Origin: Bradymonadales bacterium
GTDB taxonomy: Bacteria > Myxococcota_A > Bradymonadia > JAFGEP01
Direction of reading: 5' to 3'
DNA length: 64,000 nucleotides
Assembly (NCBI GenBank): GCA_016931535.1
Contig: JAFGEP010000106.1
Location: 1-64,000 of the forward strand
Shown: piece by piece, positions 22,301-30,368 of the stretch
Numbering within the stretch: the first letter of the stretch is position 1
How the letters are laid out: each line of letters opens with the position of its first letter
Position numbers and translations under genes: made by a program
Notes under the pieces: generated by a model
The model's input: the letters and a program-made list of their open reading frames with translations, nothing else
What the model was told of the DNA's origin: nothing
The model's database searches: none

Positions 22301-25283
22301 CCTTCTCGACATGCGCCTGTCGCTCGACCTACCCCCCGATCGGCGGATCGAGGTCCTCATCACCAAGGCGCGGGTCCACCGCGAGGAGTTCTCCGAGTAC
22401 GACCAGGCGGTGGACTGTTATCGACAGGTCCTGGAGATCCAGCCCGGTCGCATCGATGTCATCGATGCCCTCCAGGAGATCTACCTCGCCCAGGAGTACT
22501 GGGACGAGCTGGCGGCCATGCTCGCCGAGCAGGTGGAACATGTCAGCGATCCGGCCATCCAGATCCGGCTCTACAGTGCGGAAGGCCAACTCGCCAAGGA
22601 GCGGCTGGATGACACGCTGCGCGCGATCGATCGCTATCAGCGAGTGCTGGCCATCGATCCCGACAACCTCACGGCCTTGCGAGCCCTGGCTACCCTGTAC
22701 GGCGAGGTCGGACAGTGGGAAGAGGCGATCGCCGTGTACAACCGACTGATCATGAAGTCGGACGATCTGCCGACCCGCACCGGTTACCTGTGCCAGGTGG
22801 CCGAAATCTATGAGAAGAACATCCTGGATGACGAGGCGGCCCTGGAACGGCTCCAGACCGCGCTCGACCTCGACCCGGGTTGCATGCCGGCCCTGTCCGG
22901 CCTGCAGCGGCTCCATGAGAAACAGGAAGACTGGAACGCCGCCATCCAGGTGATCCAGCGGCAGGTCGATTACAGCCGCGACCTCGCCGAGAAAGCGGAT
23001 CTGCTGGCCAACATCGGCAACCTGTACGAAGAGAAGCTGGGTGACCGACCGGCCGCCATGGACTACTACCAGCGGGCCATCGACCTCAACCCCCAGAACG
23101 CGATGGCAGCCGCCCCGCTGGCCGAGTTCTTCCTCGCTGAGAAGGAATGGGCCAGAGCGCTTCCCCTGCTGGAAAACTTGATCGAGAGCGAAGCCTACCG
23201 GACCGCCGAGGAGGGCCTCCACCTGCTTCATTACAACGCCGGCCTGGCGGCAGAAGAGCTGAGCCAGGACGATCGGGCGGTCATGCACTTCCGATCGGCC
23301 AACGAGATCGAACGCTCCTTCCTGCCGGGGCTGGAGGGGCTGGCCCGCATGTACACCCGGCGGGAGGACATGGATCGGGCCTTCGAAGTCTACTCCAACT
23401 TGCTCATCCAGTTCGGGGGCCAGCTGGACGACGCCAAGATCGCCGAGATCTACTCCCACCAGGGCGACATCAAGCTCAAGGTGGGCGAGCGGCGGGCGGC
23501 ACTCGACCTGTTCGAGAAGGCCCTGTACCTGAACCCCAACGACCGCACCGCCATCGAGAAGATGATCGAGGTGGTGGCCAAACAGGAGGACTGGGAGCGC
23601 GCGGTGGAGTACCAGACCCGTCTGGCCGAGCTGAGCGAGGACGAGGGGGAGCAGTTCAAGCTGCTGGTGGATACCGGCGATATCTACCGCGACAAGCTGG
23701 GAAGGATGGAAGACGCCATCAACTCCTACAAGGCCGCCTTCAAGGTAGACCCGGACAGCAAGGTCGTCCTCCATCGGCTGCTCGACATCTTCACCAAGGC
23801 CGAGAACTGGAAGCGGGCCTCGGAGATCCTGGGCAAGCTGGCCGAACTGGAGACCGATCCCGAACGGCAGTCCAAGATCTTCTACACCATGGCCTCCATC
23901 CTGAGAGAGCACCTGGGCGACCAGGAACGAGCCGTGGTGTTCTTCAACCAGGCTCTGGACGCCAACCCGCGCTACCTCCAGGCCTTCCAGGCCATCGACA
24001 CCATCTACACCCAGGACAAGGACTGGAAGAATCTGGAGCACAACTACCACAAGATGATCAAGCGACTCATCGACTCCACCGACGAAGAGCTGCAATCGGT
24101 CAAGTCGATGCTGTGGCGAAACCTGGGGGAGATCTACCGGACCCGAGTGCACGACTGGGACAACGCCATCGAGTCCTTCAAGGCGGCTGCCAACCTGGCT
24201 CCTCAGGATGCCACCCTGCACGAGATCCTGGCGGACCTCTACGAACGGGTCGAGGGTCACGCCGCCGACGCCATCGAGGAGCACCACGCCCTCATCCAGG
24301 CTGATCCCCACCGGTTCCAGAGCTTCCAGGCGTTGTTCAACCGATACCTCGAGCTGAGGGATTTCGATGCCGCCTGGTGTGTGGCGGGAGCGCTGACGCT
24401 ACTGGACAAGGCGGGCGAGCCGGAGAAGGAGTACTACCAGAAGTACCTGACGGCCAAGCTGCCATACGCCAGACGCCAGTTGACCGCCGAGCAGTGGCAG
24501 CTGTTGTACCACCCCGAGCAAGACCTGGCGCTGGGCAACATCCTGGCGATGTTCGCCAACTTCCTGCGGGATCTCTTCTCCTACGACCTGAAATCGACCT
24601 GGAAGGTGCACAAGAAAAAGGACCTGTTGGACCTGAGCCAACAGATCCTGTTCAGCCAGCTGTTCAACTACGGGGTCCGCGTGTTGGGGGTCTCCCCCTG
24701 CAACGTGTACGTCAAGAAAGACCAGGCGGGAGGCCTCCGCAACGCCAACGCCGATCCACCCGCACTCGTCGCCGGTTCGGACATGCTCACCGGCCGGGAC
24801 GAGCGCGAGCTGGCCTACTACATCGGCAAGGCACTTTGCCTCATGCGGCCGGAGCACTACGTGGGAAGCGCCTTTCCCGTGACCGAGAACCTCAAGCTGT
24901 TCTTCTTCGCGGCCTGGTCGGTGACCGAGCCCAAGGCCGCACTGCCCGTGACCAGGACCCCCGACTTCGACAACCTGGTCAAGCAGATCCTCAGCAAGCC
25001 GCACAGCCTGGTGGCTATCCAGAAGGTGACCCAGTTCTACCTGGACACCGGGGTCAACCCCAACTTCTCCACCTGGTTGAAGGCGGTGGACTATACCAGC
25101 GATCGCGCCGGCCTGCTGCTGTGCAACGACCTGAAGCGGGCGGTGCAGGCCGTGAAGACCGAACAGATTGCGATCAGCAAGGCGCCGGCCAAAGACCGTA
25201 TCCGTGAGCTGGTCATGTTCAGCGTCTCCCGACCCTACCTCAAGCTCCGCAAGGATCTGGGCCTGGCCATCGCCTCCGAGTAG
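13356..25283 (+). CDS. Giant cytoplasmic TPR protein, 3975 residues (GltI/AgmK-like)
   Basis: One uninterrupted 11.9-kb reading frame without a signal peptide. Residues 1-190 are helical. Residues about 195-365 are a Pro/Ala/Glu-rich linker with repeated P-E-P-E. Residues about 370-3720 are an almost continuous series of TPR-like units with recurring phrases such as A-I-x-x-Y-x-x-V-L-x-x-D-P, A-L-x-x-L-x-x-L-Y and W-x-x-L-x-x-V-L-E. Residues about 3725-3975 are a separate domain (R-D-E-R-E-L-A-Y-Y-I-G-K-A-L) that resembles the inactive metalloprotease-like ends of other Myxococcota TPR proteins, without an HExxH motif. Myxobacterial GltI/AgmK is a comparably huge cytoplasmic TPR protein of the gliding complex. 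The start is ATG 13356 with a weak AGAG site. Confidence 0.88.
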   Translation: MSTADQLEVHLAKLQGDPNDKEAVAAIAGLLDAKETAGPILDRLYATFARKRNWPGLLTCYSNLSRTVSEPSVSSMVLLASGKLLEQDPSRHPEAIQLFNEAFLADSQNPEPLQAARALYQQYEQWDAVAQMLLQEIRVQTDPPTAAQLWTEVGQVRWHRFGDREEAETAFRNALTQVADWPAALEGLALVAPQAAPPAREAAAAPPPPNVAEAPKAASPGRSRRQTEPTGREKKGRGAPPEAVPASPPEVQAAAETGPIVEDRPPAPPTREGLEPKEALPEEPLGEVSPIETLSDEGDQGPVEPAGIEPAAQPEIPVEAPEPAVASGPAEPQPEPEPAPEPEPAPVIQEPGDAVTAELPVVAREQTYEYWFELGASSEGEEAIRAYLDAISMLRSPRDRERVQDTWACILALDPDAGRWLAEIRPTLLDDREAWEGILDGLAAHAEDTADLATRRAMYEIAFYHLQDYPRAVSMAGADVADSEELVKMASAGNWRRVELQLAADLTKAGATSPEQQASIQTAMIALGLNKIDKAIDALRSVMRTQELERPYRELLKAMYRGQEKWQPLLDVLKKEVEQASESQEKIDLMRQMVAIYRDNLNRSDMVVKSYQSILALDPRDREALEQLSAKLEEMRNYPALVDVLRRRAEIEEGLEARTRTLLQVADVYVNKFANQAEAVRAYEAVLEVDPENMEAIQYLSRMYRQRGDWKRLVEIQRSYIDQLHDPSERAEALSDIATVALDRLRNLELAEELWLEVIAIQPEDEQALDALSKVYERQKNWGELAGVLERCLHFVKDDERLRLLEKLGGILADRLHDRERAVTAYESLLELDPSNRRAQDALRKTYIDLGWWDRLEEFYARQEGWAEYLRTLETLAGQQQDPAVSIDLLFRSTRIWLEQLNDVTRAVRALERIRLVDPNNRQAASQLAGFYEAAGNYRKLREVLGVLLEGEMDPEVRFDLLVRMARLNQNLRDTAVGFEQYCEAVATLPHRTEILDEVETLAREVDRWRELEGTYRRAVSQTRAAGDATSSEALALRLGRLLDEELSRADQALECFSEVLVNNPNSLDAIEALIAIHRRQGDNDALLDMYRRRLDLATEADQQVEILAAMAEVHELGLNDVASALQTHLDILGRISPPHPGYQASLTALHRLYRQEENWTSLAEIIEQEIGITDPEDSGAMLALHRELGEICLHQLGDIRRALLAYRQVLDRHPTEETARGDLESLLDDPYNALEACAILEPIYEREEHWQSLVKVLEIRLAQVPDTADTLGGRKELLDRIVTLQAEKRRDLRAAFDAATRMLALAPEDTVTRERLEEYAAAIPAWSDLADVLSDRLMQLMERKSEESMRQLASTYSFRLAQICDTCLDQAERAIDYYRLTLELSPTHRPALDALADLYTRNGMWPDLLEAQQRQIELSQDPGEIRALRFKIAALHEDLLANPLEAIATYLRVLADEPQDSQALQALNRLYESEGQWPELAGNLDRQIGLCEPGSDEWCSLMCRLAEIEEQQLADTTHAVSIYREVLTRQPDHSQALTALERLLSEPTVASEVSRILAPLYETSGDTQKLIAALKTELEYTDDPVSRLALYHRIAQLYETGLEAPGEAFQVLLSAVQEAPLEEQTLDSLYRLAQQEDLWMALALRLDEQAAALDDSFLASSLYVRLAGMSEEQLGDPERAAGYWRAVLERNPGDRDAILALERLYRYSLLDWEQLVEVLLLKADLPEVIAEPRLRKEVFIQAATLYEDMLQQKDQAIEMLERVIEVDERDEHALRELDRLYQQTERWVDLIENCNRRLALADNDEARREIWYQMGPIFETHLGDPERSIQVYHQILDQSDQETRALAALERLYNQTENWVQLLDNLERQRALTESPEEKRDLRYRIGRLSQNQLVDLDQAIGIYAEILGEQPGYQPAITALEEMLQQGEEMPRVAKVLGPLYADGGQWHQLIGMYELLVKEETDPDLRADYYRRIADIYQNQLGDPQGTFDALSIALKELPSQEQFATRLEQLAGTLGLWPELVGLLTTLRDEVTQPEVRIHLGKRCGRILEKEQGDIEGAIQAYNTVLEIHPDDLETLRAVDQLFQQAGQWSQLAEVVEKQIYLVENEQASLPLRYRLGTLYETLLDDPDRAIEVFNEVLAIEPGNSEAVAALERMFEAGRQPNEIAPILEPIYTQNQDWPRLVDLKLRMVSHQQSPDERFDTLCQAGEIAMQQLSDRSTALVIYGNALCERPGDESTLAQVEELAQQQEAYGDLSEILQAALSRESSDFDAQRLSLKLARVLHERLSDTQGALTWYNRALELDPTSLEALQALDAIYTDLGLWPELADVLTREREQTMVDTDLVALSFRLAQVQQKHLMDLDAAIAAYNDVLDVDPTHVESLSALEEIYKRRGDWEALYSVYQRQSNLAQTDEQRSAICRSMAELAMSGLDRLDEAIDLWLQVRTIYPEDQQALTSLEFLYEQTERHDELVEVLEKRAELTDQPAEQVAIYEKIGQVWRMLGNDGRAIAAYQALLALSPGHREALFALRDLYEATSASEPLCATLAQIISHGYLDQQGLIEAYQRLGEIYGDVLGKYGEAIQAWGFVLQLRPGDEQALDQLERFYLEGEHWKEAIAILEQKLIKTEDPGDQIEYLLRIAELWQHRVGDPELAASVYERLLQLNPGNEAAVTALEDIYQAQKQWDPLADLYLRRYEFLTDPFDRLEVLRKAALVYEEQKGQPESAFLVMLRAFQEDPLDLETANKLEQLTEATGQWDNLVAMITQTISQVVAEHGEQAALDLHQRIASYYNEKLDRPEMAQVHYLKVLEIEPGNERALYPLEDLYQRAGSWHELIAVLKRRLDLPIDDTQQIELYLKIGQIQKDKTDDIEDAIHSYKMVLGLDEQNLDSLLALESIYRERQEWRELIEVLEKQASATYEPERVIALKYQIGQLWQTKLAVPERAVDVYRDILLMDPTYLPALDTLEQLYLELEKWDRYIDLLDMRLSLDLPPDRRIEVLITKARVHREEFSEYDQAVDCYRQVLEIQPGRIDVIDALQEIYLAQEYWDELAAMLAEQVEHVSDPAIQIRLYSAEGQLAKERLDDTLRAIDRYQRVLAIDPDNLTALRALATLYGEVGQWEEAIAVYNRLIMKSDDLPTRTGYLCQVAEIYEKNILDDEAALERLQTALDLDPGCMPALSGLQRLHEKQEDWNAAIQVIQRQVDYSRDLAEKADLLANIGNLYEEKLGDRPAAMDYYQRAIDLNPQNAMAAAPLAEFFLAEKEWARALPLLENLIESEAYRTAEEGLHLLHYNAGLAAEELSQDDRAVMHFRSANEIERSFLPGLEGLARMYTRREDMDRAFEVYSNLLIQFGGQLDDAKIAEIYSHQGDIKLKVGERRAALDLFEKALYLNPNDRTAIEKMIEVVAKQEDWERAVEYQTRLAELSEDEGEQFKLLVDTGDIYRDKLGRMEDAINSYKAAFKVDPDSKVVLHRLLDIFTKAENWKRASEILGKLAELETDPERQSKIFYTMASILREHLGDQERAVVFFNQALDANPRYLQAFQAIDTIYTQDKDWKNLEHNYHKMIKRLIDSTDEELQSVKSMLWRNLGEIYRTRVHDWDNAIESFKAAANLAPQDATLHEILADLYERVEGHAADAIEEHHALIQADPHRFQSFQALFNRYLELRDFDAAWCVAGALTLLDKAGEPEKEYYQKYLTAKLPYARRQLTAEQWQLLYHPEQDLALGNILAMFANFLRDLFSYDLKSTWKVHKKKDLLDLSQQILFSQLFNYGVRVLGVSPCNVYVKKDQAGGLRNANADPPALVAGSDMLTGRDERELAYYIGKALCLMRPEHYVGSAFPVTENLKLFFFAAWSVTEPKAALPVTRTPDFDNLVKQILSKPHSLVAIQKVTQFYLDTGVNPNFSTWLKAVDYTSDRAGLLLCNDLKRAVQAVKTEQIAISKAPAKDRIRELVMFSVSRPYLKLRKDLGLAIASE

Positions 25284-25304
25284 TCCGGTCTTCTATCCCA
25301 CTGC

Positions 25305-25340
25305 GTTTCGCATGGGCGGGTCTCCCCGCCCATGCGAAAC
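25305..25340. terminator. Perfect 16-bp hairpin between convergent genes
   Basis: Positions 25305-25320 and 25325-25340 are exact reverse complements around a TCTC loop. It begins 22 nt after the giant TPR gene's stop and lies 62 nt beyond the stop of the convergent rsmI. There is no U-run, so it may be a bidirectional terminator or a transcript-end stabiliser. Confidence 0.8.
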
Positions 25341-25401
25341 ACCGCTGCCCTGGCCGTTGGAACAGGCTCCGCCGACCGCTCAGCCACCGGTCACCTGCGG
25401 C

Positions 25402-26214
25402 TCATTCCGTTGACTCGAAGACCGCCTTCTTCGGGATGCCCAGCAGCTCGGCGACGAGTGTACGGATGGTACGGTCGGTAAACCCCTGCCTTCTCATGGC
25501 TGCAACGTAGCGCCGGATCTCGTCTCGCTCAGGCTGCGGTGGCGCTTCGACTCCCCCTACCAGCAGGGTGAACTCCCCCCGCAGCCGGTCCTCGGCTTGA
25601 AACCGCTCCACCACCTCGGCAGCGGTTCCCCGGACGAACCGCTCGTGCAGCTTGGTGAGCTCACACGCCACCACCACCTGCCGGTTAGGCACAAGGTCGG
25701 CCAGGGCCTGGAGAGTCTCCAACAGCCGGGTGGGCACCTCGAAGAAGATGGTAGTGGCCGTTTCGCCAACCAAGGCCTCCAGGGCACGCAGCCGCTTGCC
25801 AGGGCTGCGGGGGAGATATCCCTCGAAGCGAAAGCGGTCGGTGGGAAGACCGCTGGCGGCGAGAGCCGTGACCATGGCGCTGGGACCCGGAATGGGGATG
25901 ACGGTCACGCCGGCCTTGATCGCCTCTCGAACCAGGGGAAAACCGGGATCGGACAGACAGGGGGTGCCGGCATCGGTGATCAACGCCACCTCCTCTCCGG
26001 CCAGCAGATGGGTAAGCAATCCGGGTATCCGCTGCTTCTCCACCGCATCGTAGTAAGACAGGAGACGTCCTTTGATCCCCAGGTGGCGCAGTAGCTGGCC
26101 AGTCCGCCGAGTGTCCTCGGCGGCGATCAGGGTGCAGCGGCGCAAGGTCTCGATGGCTCTGTGGGAGATGTCATCAAGGTTGCCGATGGGAGAAGCGACG
26201 AGGTAGAGCGGCAC
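25402..26214 (-). CDS. rsmI: 16S rRNA (cytidine-1402 2'-O)-methyltransferase RsmI
   Basis: A 270-residue SAM-dependent methyltransferase of the tetrapyrrole-methylase fold. Clear RsmI signatures include L-V-A-S-P-I-G-N-L-D-D at the N-terminus, A-A-E-D-T-R, L-I-T-D-A-G-T-P-C-L-S-D-P-G and P-G-P-S-A-M-V-T-A-L-A-A-S-G-L. It modifies C1402 of 16S rRNA. The start is set at GTG 26214, which gives V-P-L-Y-L-V-A-S-P, the usual family start; it lies 16 nt after the stop of the barrel gene. No strong ribosome site is seen, so coupling to the upstream gene is likely. Confidence 0.93.
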   Translation of the reverse strand: MPLYLVASPIGNLDDISHRAIETLRRCTLIAAEDTRRTGQLLRHLGIKGRLLSYYDAVEKQRIPGLLTHLLAGEEVALITDAGTPCLSDPGFPLVREAIKAGVTVIPIPGPSAMVTALAASGLPTDRFRFEGYLPRSPGKRLRALEALVGETATTIFFEVPTRLLETLQALADLVPNRQVVVACELTKLHERFVRGTAAEVVERFQAEDRLRGEFTLLVGGVEAPPQPERDEIRRYVAAMRRQGFTDRTIRTLVAELLGIPKKAVFESTE

Positions 26215-26230
26215 CGCGATCAGGTCTTGG

Positions 26231-27712
26231 TCAGAACTGGAAGGCCAGCGTGCCAAACCAGCTGAAGTTGAGGACCGATTGCACCCGCAACCGGTTGCCG
26301 ACGGCATCCAGGGTCGGGTTGTAGACCGGGTTGCGCTCGTTGGGATCGGAGAAGTTGACCTCATCATCGTTGTCCCGATCCACACCGGTCTTGGCCATGG
26401 TGATGAAGTGTTCGGTCTCGGTCCCGATCTGCCCCATCAGGCGCACCTCGACATAGCGGCTGACCTGGAAGTTGGCACCCAGATGTCCCGAGATGGTGGC
26501 ATACGACTCCACCGAGGTGATCCCGTCGTGGTAGTAGCCACGGTTCTCCGGTTCCAGGGAGGGGTCGCGCCGCTCTGCGGAGGGCTGTTGCACAAGCCAA
26601 GCACAGGCGGCGGCATCCGGGTTGGTGGTGACCGAGGGCTGGTACGGTTGTCCGGTCAGGCTGTAGCCCGCCTCGGCGGGGGTGATCCCGTTGCAGGGGC
26701 TGCCACCCAGGGCGTCGAACAGGGGGGAGTGATCCTGCCCTTCGGCGGTGAAGCCGAACTGGAACCCCAGATCGATGGTGAAAAGCTGGCCGTGGCGGGG
26801 ATTCTCGTAGACGATGAACTCGGTCCCGGAGGTGATCTCCCCCCGCATACCGGGTCCGATGCTGCGCTGTCCTCCTCCGTAGTCCACGAACAGGGAGTCC
26901 GAGGTGGGCAGGGGGAGGAAGTACTGGAACATGACGTAGGGCTCGACGATCCGGAACCGTCGGCTGCCGGCCAGGGTGAACTGCAGCTCGTGCAGTCCGC
27001 GCCCCGGGGCGTCGTTGGTACGGGTGGCTACCTCGCTGGTGGGGGCGAGGTAGTCGAACCCCAGCTTCAGGGTGGCCAGGTGGGGGTGCCTTTCCGTGTT
27101 GAAGGGCGCCCAGGCGATGCCGAAGACCATGTCGCCCAGACCGGCGCGCGTGGGACCATCGGCACCCAGTATTTCGAAGAGGCGGTAGGTGGTGAAGAAG
27201 CCACCATCGATCACGTCCTGCTGGACGGAGGCATCCAGCGGATCGATCGAGCTGTTGCTCTGGGTGATGGAGTTGCCCTGGTCATCCTTGGCAAAGCTGA
27301 CAGTCCGCTGATCGGAGAAGATGATCGGCAGCGTGACGTGGAACTCCAGATCGTGCCAGATGCCGAACTGGAAATCGAGATCCAGCTGGTTGACCACACG
27401 CTCGTACTCCAGCTCCCGCGTGAGGATGATGGCGGCTTCGTCCGGGCAGTTGACCGCGTTCAGGAAGGCTCGGGGATCACCGGTGGGATCGGGTGTGCAG
27501 TTCCGTTCGCGCACCACGTTCCCGCTCTGGATGGTTTGCCGAAAGGTGGGCTCGAAGTGGAAGTCGAAGGGGTCCTCGATGGCTTCGTCGAACGCGTCAA
27601 CGACGTCGGTGACCTCGGCAGCCCGGGAGGGGTGGGTCAACAGCAGAACCGCGGCGAATGCGAGTCCCAGCGGCAGTCGGCAAGCTGGAAGAGGGGAAGG
27701 CCTGGGCTCCAT
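26231..27712 (-). CDS. Exported outer-membrane beta-barrel-like protein
   Basis: A 493-residue protein. ATG 27712 is chosen because a signal peptide (L-P-L-G-L-A-F-A-A-V-L-L-L, cleavage near S-R-A-A) starts there. The mature protein has alternating hydrophobic/polar strands, many Gly/Tyr/Phe turns and a terminal Phe (T-L-A-F-Q-F), the usual beta-signal of outer-membrane barrels. It has a single central Cys pair. Its place beside the Glt-like block, which in myxobacteria includes predicted outer-membrane barrels, allows a Glt-linked role, but it is on the opposite strand and I did not recognise the family. Confidence 0.72.
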   Translation of the reverse strand: MEPRPSPLPACRLPLGLAFAAVLLLTHPSRAAEVTDVVDAFDEAIEDPFDFHFEPTFRQTIQSGNVVRERNCTPDPTGDPRAFLNAVNCPDEAAIILTRELEYERVVNQLDLDFQFGIWHDLEFHVTLPIIFSDQRTVSFAKDDQGNSITQSNSSIDPLDASVQQDVIDGGFFTTYRLFEILGADGPTRAGLGDMVFGIAWAPFNTERHPHLATLKLGFDYLAPTSEVATRTNDAPGRGLHELQFTLAGSRRFRIVEPYVMFQYFLPLPTSDSLFVDYGGGQRSIGPGMRGEITSGTEFIVYENPRHGQLFTIDLGFQFGFTAEGQDHSPLFDALGGSPCNGITPAEAGYSLTGQPYQPSVTTNPDAAACAWLVQQPSAERRDPSLEPENRGYYHDGITSVESYATISGHLGANFQVSRYVEVRLMGQIGTETEHFITMAKTGVDRDNDDEVNFSDPNERNPVYNPTLDAVGNRLRVQSVLNFSWFGTLAFQF

Positions 27713-27814
27713 GGACTGGCTCCGATGCAGATTGAATCCGTACAAACCTCCGATCGTGCTACAAGCGATACACCAATCAGGCGCAACGTGTCGAGACCTT
27801 AGGGGGGTGGGCAC

Positions 27815-29221
<1,407 letters not shown>

Positions 29222-29256
29222 CTGCCGCATCGTTGCGCCACACACCAGGACTCGTG

Positions 29257-29262
29257 AGTATA
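29257..29262 (-). promoter_or_regulatory. Possible -10 hexamer for the NtrC-family gene
   Basis: On the minus strand positions 29262-29257 read TATACT, about 35 nt before the start codon. The -35 position is weak, so the call is tentative. Confidence 0.3.
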
Positions 29263-29305
29263 GCGTCAAGTTGCCGGCATGCACAGGCAGGGCGATCTCC
29301 TCCCG

Positions 29306-29334
29306 TTGCGCGACCGGCACATGACACGTATAGT
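29306..29334 (+). promoter_or_regulatory. Candidate promoter of the cdsA-rseP-tsaB run
   Basis: TTGCGC (29306-29311) and TATAGT (29329-29334) are 17 bp apart and point toward cdsA. Two mismatches in the -35 make this plausible but unproven. Confidence 0.4.
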
Positions 29335-29480
29335 GCGTGAGACCCGCCACCAGGAGCCCTGACTCCGGCCCCTGGCGAGGGGTAGAGGGCTCGCCGCTGG
29401 ACTGGTGATCCAACCGGCGGGAAGCGCCGGCAGGTTGCCCGGTGTCGAGGGTCGATGCGCAGAACCCACAAGGAGGAGTG

Positions 29481-30335
29481 ATGACGAGTCCTGCTGGCGA
29501 GGCCAGGCCGGCGAGCGGGCTGGGGAAGAGGGTGATGACGGCTGTCGTGGGGGTCCCGATCCTGCTGGCCATCATCCTGTTCGGGCCGTCCTGGGCCTGG
29601 TCGCTGGTCGTCCTGCTGGCCATCGCCCTGGGCTTGGTGGAGTTCTACTCCATGACCCTGAACCCCGAGGAGATCGTGGTCAAGGCGATGGGGATCGCCA
29701 TGGGGGTGGGACTGGGTGCGTTGATGAGCTTCTCTTCCCATCCTGTGGTGGCCCTGGCAGGGTGCGTGACCGCAGTGATGGTGATGTTTTTGACCGCCCT
29801 GTTTGCCTACGACAGCATCGAACGGGCTGCTCACCTGGCGCTGGCGGGGGTGACCGGTGTGCTGTACGTGGGGTTGCTGGTCAGCTTTCTGGCCCTGGTT
29901 CGGCGCGATCCTGGGGATATGGGGCGATACTGGCTTCTCTTGTTGTTGGCCATCACCTGGCTGGGAGATACCGGAGCGTACTTCACGGGCCGCAGCCTGG
30001 GGCGGCACAAGCTGTCGCCCACGGTCAGCCCCAAGAAAACCTGGGAAGGAGCGGTAGGAGGTCTGTTGGCCAGCGTGGCAGGCGGTTTTGCAGTCCTGGC
30101 CTTGACTCCGCTTGCGCTGCACCCCTTGGTGCTACTGGCCGCGGTGATCCCGGCGGCCGTCCTGGGCCAGCTGGGGGATCTGTGCGAGTCGCTGCTCAAG
30201 CGATCCTGGGGAGTCAAGGATTCCGGTCGGATCATCCCTGGCCACGGAGGTATCCTGGACCGGATCGATGCCCTGATGTTCGCCGCCCCCTACCTGTACT
30301 TCTTCTTCATTTTCGGCGGCGCGGGCATCGGCTGA
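29481..30335 (+). CDS. cdsA: Phosphatidate cytidylyltransferase CdsA
   Basis: A 284-residue polytopic membrane protein that makes CDP-diacylglycerol from phosphatidate and CTP, the entry to phospholipid synthesis. Start ATG 29481 has an excellent AGGAGG site. Hydrophobic helices fill most of the sequence. The C-terminal signature S-P-K-K-T-W-E-G followed by D-x-x-E-S-x-x-K-R and P-G-H-G-G-I-L-D-R-I-D is diagnostic. The usual genomic partner rseP follows 33 nt downstream. Confidence 0.95.
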   Translation: MTSPAGEARPASGLGKRVMTAVVGVPILLAIILFGPSWAWSLVVLLAIALGLVEFYSMTLNPEEIVVKAMGIAMGVGLGALMSFSSHPVVALAGCVTAVMVMFLTALFAYDSIERAAHLALAGVTGVLYVGLLVSFLALVRRDPGDMGRYWLLLLLAITWLGDTGAYFTGRSLGRHKLSPTVSPKKTWEGAVGGLLASVAGGFAVLALTPLALHPLVLLAAVIPAAVLGQLGDLCESLLKRSWGVKDSGRIIPGHGGILDRIDALMFAAPYLYFFFIFGGAGIG

Positions 30336-30368
30336 AACGCCGCCGGCCTCATTGGGGACAGGATACGC

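Noticed and set aside
14541..24311. Several long minus-strand frames (up to 744 codons) opposite the giant TPR gene
   Set aside because: Composition (Leu/Val/Gln/Asp/His-rich, no motifs) is that of antisense translation of TPR codons; the plus-strand gene is continuous and coherent.
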